Origin: Neurospora intermedia
Taxonomy: Eukaryota; Ascomycota; Sordariomycetes; Sordariales; Sordariaceae
Assembly: GCA_037102815.1 (NCBI GenBank)
Contig: BTPP01000008.1
Coordinates: 558,001 to 622,000, forward strand
Direction of reading: 5' to 3'
DNA length: 64,000 nucleotides
Positions 60,044-64,000 of this stretch are shown in pieces (within the stretch, counting starts at the first letter, position 1; each line of letters starts with the position of its first letter). Below the pieces are notes generated by a model that saw nothing but the letters and a program-made list of their open reading frames with translations, was not told the DNA's origin and did no database searches. The position numbers and the translations under genes were made by a program.

Positions 60044-60632
60044 TTGATTGGAGTGCTTGGTACGATCCAAGAAACATGGACGTCTGCGGAATGACTCTCA
60101 AGAAAGAGGGAGGAACAGGCAAGCCGGCAATAGGTTTACAAGGCCGCAATGATTGGGAACACGACACTGAAAGAAAGATGAGGAGATGCAGCGGATGCAT
60201 TGATGAGGATTCGGAACTGGGTAAAACAAACCAGCTTGAACTTGACTGAAGGAAGGTCGGGCAGCGAAAGGGGTGCTTTCCTCGATGCAGGGCTCAATTA
60301 TCTTTCCATTCCTCCAAGTTGAGCAGCTAGGGAAGGCGTTTGGTACAAGGGGGGGGGGGGGCGTTTTGATCGAAAAAGTAATCGCTCTTTTCTTTTGGTC
60401 CTTTGTTTAAATAACATGATGCACTAGAAAGTCGAAGAACACATGGTCATTTTATTCGTAAAGATTTCGTAGCGGCGATATGTCGAGGAAACAAGACACT
60501 CATTGGCAGATGTACACGTACCAGAAACGTCCCATTGATATCCACGATAATCCATCCTCAAGGCCAGCCAGAGGTTGAACATGAATCAGGTGGTATTCTG
60601 TCACCATTGGAGTGGCCCCATGCATTATTGTC
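60044..60632. other. Convergent intergenic region
   Basis: About 0.6 kb between the small Cys gene (+) and the membrane protein gene (-). It contains a 13-base G run (60349-60361). No gene is seen. Confidence 0.5.
60349..60361 (+). repeat. Poly-G run (13 bases)
   Basis: A G homopolymer in the convergent intergenic region. Confidence 0.9.
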
Positions 60633-61475
60633 TCACCACAGTCGTCGTTGATAATAACCTCTCTCCTCGGGTTGCGCCAGCCTCTTGATCTCTTCTTTGA
60701 TCAGCCTTCGCCTTTCTGCCGGACTGACTGCTTTCTCGGCGCGCTTGTCCGGATCGGGGTGTTCGAGCATTCCTTCGGGGATTTCAATCGGGGTGCTTCC
60801 GCTTGTGTCTTGTTGTTCTGCCTGGTTTGGTGTCTTGCTGAAATCCTGTTCTTGTTGTTGCTGTCCTTGCTGAACAACCAAGCCCTCTTGATGCATGTGC
60901 TGCTGCTGCTGCTGCTTCTTCAGTTGCTGTTGTTCTCTGTACTTTTTGGCCCTTGCTGATGATGTCTTTTTCATTTCCGTGTTCTCTGTCGCTGACTCTT
61001 GCGCTGGCTGTGGTGCCGGTATTCGCTTCTGTCGGTTCTCGTCTTCTGTTTTCGATGTTTGGTGGACCTCACTGGGCGGAGTGGGTTTGATCTCTATCAC
61101 AACCCCATCGTCTCGTCCAGGGACAATGGTGCCATCAGGTAATTCGGTGGTTATCTTTTTAAACTGGTCGGGCAAATATGTTCTTGGGGATGGCCTTGGA
61201 GTTGGCTTGATGGCCGCGCGGAGGTCCCGCAATGTCCGCTGCTGGATTGCATACCCGCTTAGAAAGAGGGCTGCAGTGAAGATAAATACTGTTGCCAGAT
61301 AAAGTGACCACGTCAGTCGGATGAATGTACTGCTGGGACAAGGAGGTCCGTTAGTGGGAGATGCATACCGATGCCCGATGAGAAAGCGATTGATACTTGG
61401 GCCGAAGTGAGTAGCATGTTTTATCCAAGGTACTGTTTGTTGGCTACTGCTGCGAGGAGTATGCACACAGCGCAT
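60633..61475 (-). CDS. Single-pass membrane protein, probably mitochondrial, unknown function
   Basis: A 280-residue frame. The first 45 residues are rich in Arg, Ser and His without acids (SINRFLIGHRYAS) and look like a mitochondrial presequence. One hydrophobic span follows (about 53-76, LTWSLYLATVFIFTAALFLSGYA). The middle (about 120-235) is polar and low-complexity with glutamine runs encoded by CAG/CAA repeats. The C-terminus is charged and looks conserved: SPAERRRLIKEEIKRLAQPEE and YYQRRLW. I do not recognise the family; a role in inner-membrane assembly is only a guess. Inside the presequence lies a 36 nt stretch with full splice signals (61333-61368) that may be a very short intron. 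It is divergent from PRP38. Confidence 0.72.
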   Translation of the reverse strand: MRCVHTPRSSSQQTVPWIKHATHFGPSINRFLIGHRYASPTNGPPCPSSTFIRLTWSLYLATVFIFTAALFLSGYAIQQRTLRDLRAAIKPTPRPSPRTYLPDQFKKITTELPDGTIVPGRDDGVVIEIKPTPPSEVHQTSKTEDENRQKRIPAPQPAQESATENTEMKKTSSARAKKYREQQQLKKQQQQQHMHQEGLVVQQGQQQQEQDFSKTPNQAEQQDTSGSTPIEIPEGMLEHPDPDKRAEKAVSPAERRRLIKEEIKRLAQPEERGYYQRRLW

Positions 61476-62160
61476 GGAGAGTTTGCTGAGGCTTGAGTGA
61501 GGCTTTCAAACGCACTTCGAAGCCGATGTGCGAATGTAAACAAAACGTGGAATTATCACCACCACAAAAAAAGAAAACAACATTGAATGAGCGTGAGGTA
61601 CGTACACATGCAGGTTACCTCTGCTGGAGTCCTGGTGTTCTTGTGCATGAACAACGTGTATTTCCACCGTGACATTCCCGTCTCCATCCTCACATGTCTT
61701 CCCCCCCCCCCGTCTCTCCCAGCCCCTGCTTTCACGCGCCGCACTTGGGCTTGACGCTGTCGCTTGTCGCTTCATTGGAAGATCTCAACTGTGTCACTGG
61801 CACAACAGCTCAACACCGCCAGTTACAGTACAAGTAGAGGTAGGTACGAGGGGCACTTGGACCTTGGGCGTTTATCGCTTATCGATAACCAGCACAAGTA
61901 TGACGATTGGCGGCTTGGCGCAGTGAATTGCCTGCCGCCATCACTCCCGTCGCGTTATGTGCTTGTGAGACTTGGCGCTGTCAATCACTCGAACTTCGAC
62001 CTCGAATTCCACTGCACCGTCAACAACCTTTTTATGGTTCTCTTCCTGTCCGTAGGAAACCAAACCCCCACCGAACTGTGCGCAACATCGATATTGTGAA
62101 ACTACAATCACCGAATACTCTACGCCCTGCGCGTACTACATACCTACACCCCACAAGAAC
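61476..62160. promoter_or_regulatory. Divergent promoter region of the membrane protein gene and PRP38
   Basis: A 685 bp shared upstream region with an 11-base C run (61701-61711) and TAGGTA (61841-61846). A 21-codon upstream frame (62034-62099) would precede the PRP38 start by 61 bases if it is transcribed. Confidence 0.5.
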
Positions 62161-63027
62161 ATGAGCAAATCCGAATTTCACCGTGCCGATGAGCGACGCT
62201 TCCTCGACGAGCGTGGCTCCTCAGGCCCGCTCGCTCCCAACGGCCTCAACCCGGCCACCATAATGGAGAAGGCGGTTCGCGAACGTATCATCGACAGTTA
62301 CTTCTACAAGGAACAGTGTTTCGGTGTCAACGAAGCAGACATTGTGGATCGCGTTGTCGATCACGTTGACTTCATTGGCGGCGTCTATGGCACCGTCCAG
62401 AAACCCTCGCCCTTCCTCTGCCTCGCCTTCAAGCTACTGCAGCTCGCGCCCTCAGACGACATCCTCAACGAGTATCTACAATTCGGCGGCGAAAAGTTCA
62501 AGTATCTACGCGCGCTGGCGCTGTTTTATATCCGTCTCACCAGGAAGGACCAGGATGTGTACAAGACGTTGGAGCCCTTTCTAGAGGACAGGCGGAAATT
62601 GAGGCGGAAGGGTAGAAACGGCACTAGTCTGACGTATATGGATGTCTTTGTCGATGACCTATTGACCAAAGACCGCGTTTGCGCGACGAGTCTTTGGAAG
62701 ATGCGGAAGCGAGACATCCTGGAAGATCTGGACATACTTGAACCACGGGTCAGTCCCTTGGGGAACATAGAAGATCTCCTAGAAGAGGAGGATGAGGCAA
62801 TGCGCAAGGCAGAGGAGGAGCAGAATAATAACGGCAGCGAAAGCGAGGGAGAGGTCAGATCAAGGACACGGTCAAGATCGCGTACGCCTAGGTCCAGGTC
62901 GAGGTCGACATCTTATTCGCGGTCCCGATCGCCGGTGACGAGGAGAAGGTCAAGGACGAGATCGAGGTCAAGAACACCGGAAGACCGCAATGGCAGGGAA
63001 AGAATGGATATCGACGGACCAGAGTAA
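62161..63027 (+). CDS. PRP38: Pre-mRNA splicing factor PRP38
   Basis: A single-exon, 288-residue protein. PRP38 is a component of the spliceosome (tri-snRNP/B complex) required for its activation in the nucleus. The PRP38 domain fills residues 25-200: NPATIMEKAVRERIIDSYFYKE, CFGVNEADIVDRVVDHVDFIGG, YGTVQKPSPFLCLAFKLLQL, GEKFKYLRALALFYIRLT and a YMDVFVDDLLT motif near the end. An acidic stretch (LLEEEDEAMRKAEEEQ) leads to a C-terminal Arg/Ser region (RSRTRSRSRTPRSRSRS), typical of metazoan and filamentous fungal PRP38 but absent from budding yeast. The start follows directly on a CACCCCACAAGAAC leader with a good context. Confidence 0.96.
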   Translation: MSKSEFHRADERRFLDERGSSGPLAPNGLNPATIMEKAVRERIIDSYFYKEQCFGVNEADIVDRVVDHVDFIGGVYGTVQKPSPFLCLAFKLLQLAPSDDILNEYLQFGGEKFKYLRALALFYIRLTRKDQDVYKTLEPFLEDRRKLRRKGRNGTSLTYMDVFVDDLLTKDRVCATSLWKMRKRDILEDLDILEPRVSPLGNIEDLLEEEDEAMRKAEEEQNNNGSESEGEVRSRTRSRSRTPRSRSRSTSYSRSRSPVTRRRSRTRSRSRTPEDRNGRERMDIDGPE

Positions 63028-63546
63028 CGCCAGCGGACTCACCAGCAAAGCTCTTCACATAGAGGTAGGGATGTAATGCCCGACACTCGTATGTTCCCCA
63101 GGCAAGAGTCTGATTTCCTGCTTGATCAGCAAGAGTTGAGAAAAAGGTATAAACCCCTTTTTTCCAAGCAGGGCTCTTCAGGAGCATCTCAAGACCCCAT
63201 GTGCATTCAAGGTCCGTCAAATGTGAGCGGTGCCGACAGATGTCGCTACAACCAGCGATTCCAGGCGTCGACATGATCATTCGTGGCTCAAGCAATACCC
63301 ATCGGTGTCCCACACTCAGTTATAGATTCGGCATACCGCTGCTCGCGAATCATCAGTGAGGTTGCAAGGCGACCTTCCGCCTTTCCACCTAGATGCATCA
63401 GCATGGCTTCTTCGGACTCACGGACCAACGAATGTCCTCAACTCTCGGTCGCCACCAAAATGACTGCCTCGTCCACGGCAGAAGCAACGGGCATATTTAT
63501 TTATTTATTTATTTATTCATGCATGTTGGTTTCAGTTCGCACGGTA
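63028..63546. other. PRP38 3' flank
   Basis: No gene was recognised. A TTTA microsatellite lies at 63494-63517 shortly before the MITE. Confidence 0.5.
63494..63517 (+). repeat. TTTA microsatellite
   Basis: About six TTTA units, 30 bases before the MITE. Confidence 0.9.
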
Positions 63547-63861
63547 CCGCAAAAACTCGGGGCATAGGGTTTTAGGTTCCCTGGAAACCAGGCATGATTT
63601 GGAAGCATACTGCAATATTCATGCCCACCAGAAATCGTATGCAAGACGGTGATTTTTAATATCTCCACCCTCCGGCGCTCATGAAAAGATAGGTAGGAAA
63701 AGGCAGGAAATTGGAAAGGTCGAATTTACAGTACTCCTGAGTGGCAATACGTCTCCCCCATTATTATTTGCGAACATGAAATGCACATATTCGGGCAGTA
63801 TACTTACATATTATGCCTAATTTCCAGAAAACCTAAAACCCTATGCCCCGAGTCTTTGCGG
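63547..63861. mobile_element. MITE (non-autonomous DNA transposon) with 49 bp inverted repeats
   Basis: A 315 bp element bounded by 49 bp terminal inverted repeats (63547-63595 and 63813-63861) beginning CCGCAAA[A/G]ACTCGGGGC. The repeats match at 44 of 49 positions. TA dinucleotides flank both ends (63545-63546 and 63862-63863), the target-site duplication of the Tc1/mariner/pogo superfamily. The 217 bp interior is AT-leaning and encodes no transposase, so this is a miniature element that needs a transposase in trans. I do not know a named family with these ends. A second copy is not present in this window. Confidence 0.85.
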
Positions 63862-63863
63862 TA

Positions 63864-64000
63864 CATCTATTTAACAGCACTGCATCCTGCACCTCCCAAT
63901 TTGGAAGGAAAGTCGTGATACCAAAACTCCGCCCCTAGAACTTATAAGTACAAGACAGGCCCACACCATCATCCGTCTTCGTAACTTTCTCTTTCCATGT
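63864..64000 (+). promoter_or_regulatory. Possible promoter of a gene starting at the right edge
   Basis: After the MITE come a TATA-like CTTATAAG (63939-63946), a CT-rich leader (CGTCTTCGTAACTTTCTCTTTCC) and an ATG at the very end (63997-63999). This arrangement suggests a gene that begins here and runs out of the window. It is a weak inference. Confidence 0.25.

Noticed and set aside
1-64000. A secondary-metabolite, defence or toxin gene cluster
   Set aside because: The recognisable genes are core housekeeping functions on alternating strands with long separate promoters; nothing suggests a co-regulated system.

Overview
The window reads as nuclear DNA of a filamentous ascomycete, most likely a sordariomycete of the order Sordariales (Neurospora/Sordaria/Podospora-like). 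The grounds are short GT..AG introns of about 55-110 bp with CTAAC/CTGAC branch sites, long intergenic regions rich in short low-complexity tracts, fungus-specific proteins (V-ATPase subunit c', complex I 9.5 kDa subunit, ATP12, ISY1), and strong similarity, judged from memory, to Neurospora versions of several proteins. No rRNA, tRNA, CRISPR array, phage or bacterial-type operon was seen.

Layout, left to right: a peroxisomal 4-coumarate-CoA-ligase-like enzyme (-, 192-2071); a small disordered protein (+, 3882-4430); the F1-ATPase assembly chaperone ATP12 (+, 5913-7220); the plasma-membrane PI4-kinase scaffold EFR3 (-, 8289-11784); a 1062-residue disordered protein of unknown function (-, 14090-17278); a vacuolar subtilisin, proteinase B (-, 18293-19956); a 4.5 kb gene-poor stretch; a giant BEACH/WD40 protein (+, 24473-32592); the complex I 9.5 kDa subunit (-, 33302-33757), divergent from the oligosaccharyltransferase subunit WBP1 (+, 34688-36243); a ROM2-type Rho1 GEF (-, 38252-42125), divergent from V-ATPase c' (+, 44070-45068); a low-complexity protein with an internal duplication (-, 46848-48201); a secreted metallophosphatase (+, 50934-52820), convergent with the splicing factor ISY1 (-, 53239-54037); a gene-poor stretch ending in a previously hidden three-exon, cysteine-bearing small protein (+, 59655-60043); a single-pass probable mitochondrial membrane protein (-, 60633-61475), divergent from splicing factor PRP38 (+, 62161-63027); and a 315 bp MITE (63547-63861) with 49 bp inverted repeats and TA target duplications.

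The genes are mostly core housekeeping functions: mitochondrial energy (ATP12, complex I), vacuole and acidification (proteinase B, V-ATPase c'), plasma-membrane signalling and cell wall integrity (EFR3, ROM2), ER glycosylation (WBP1), vesicle traffic (BEACH) and the spliceosome (ISY1, PRP38). They do not form one pathway or a secondary-metabolite cluster. I found no clear novel multi-gene system. The most worthwhile observations are the hidden small Cys protein gene, the MITE, unusual introns (57 nt in frame in BEACH, a possible 36 nt intron, an intron directly after the ISY1 start codon) and the large gene-poor intervals. Exon boundaries were derived by hand from splice signals, reading phase and family knowledge; none is supported by transcripts here.
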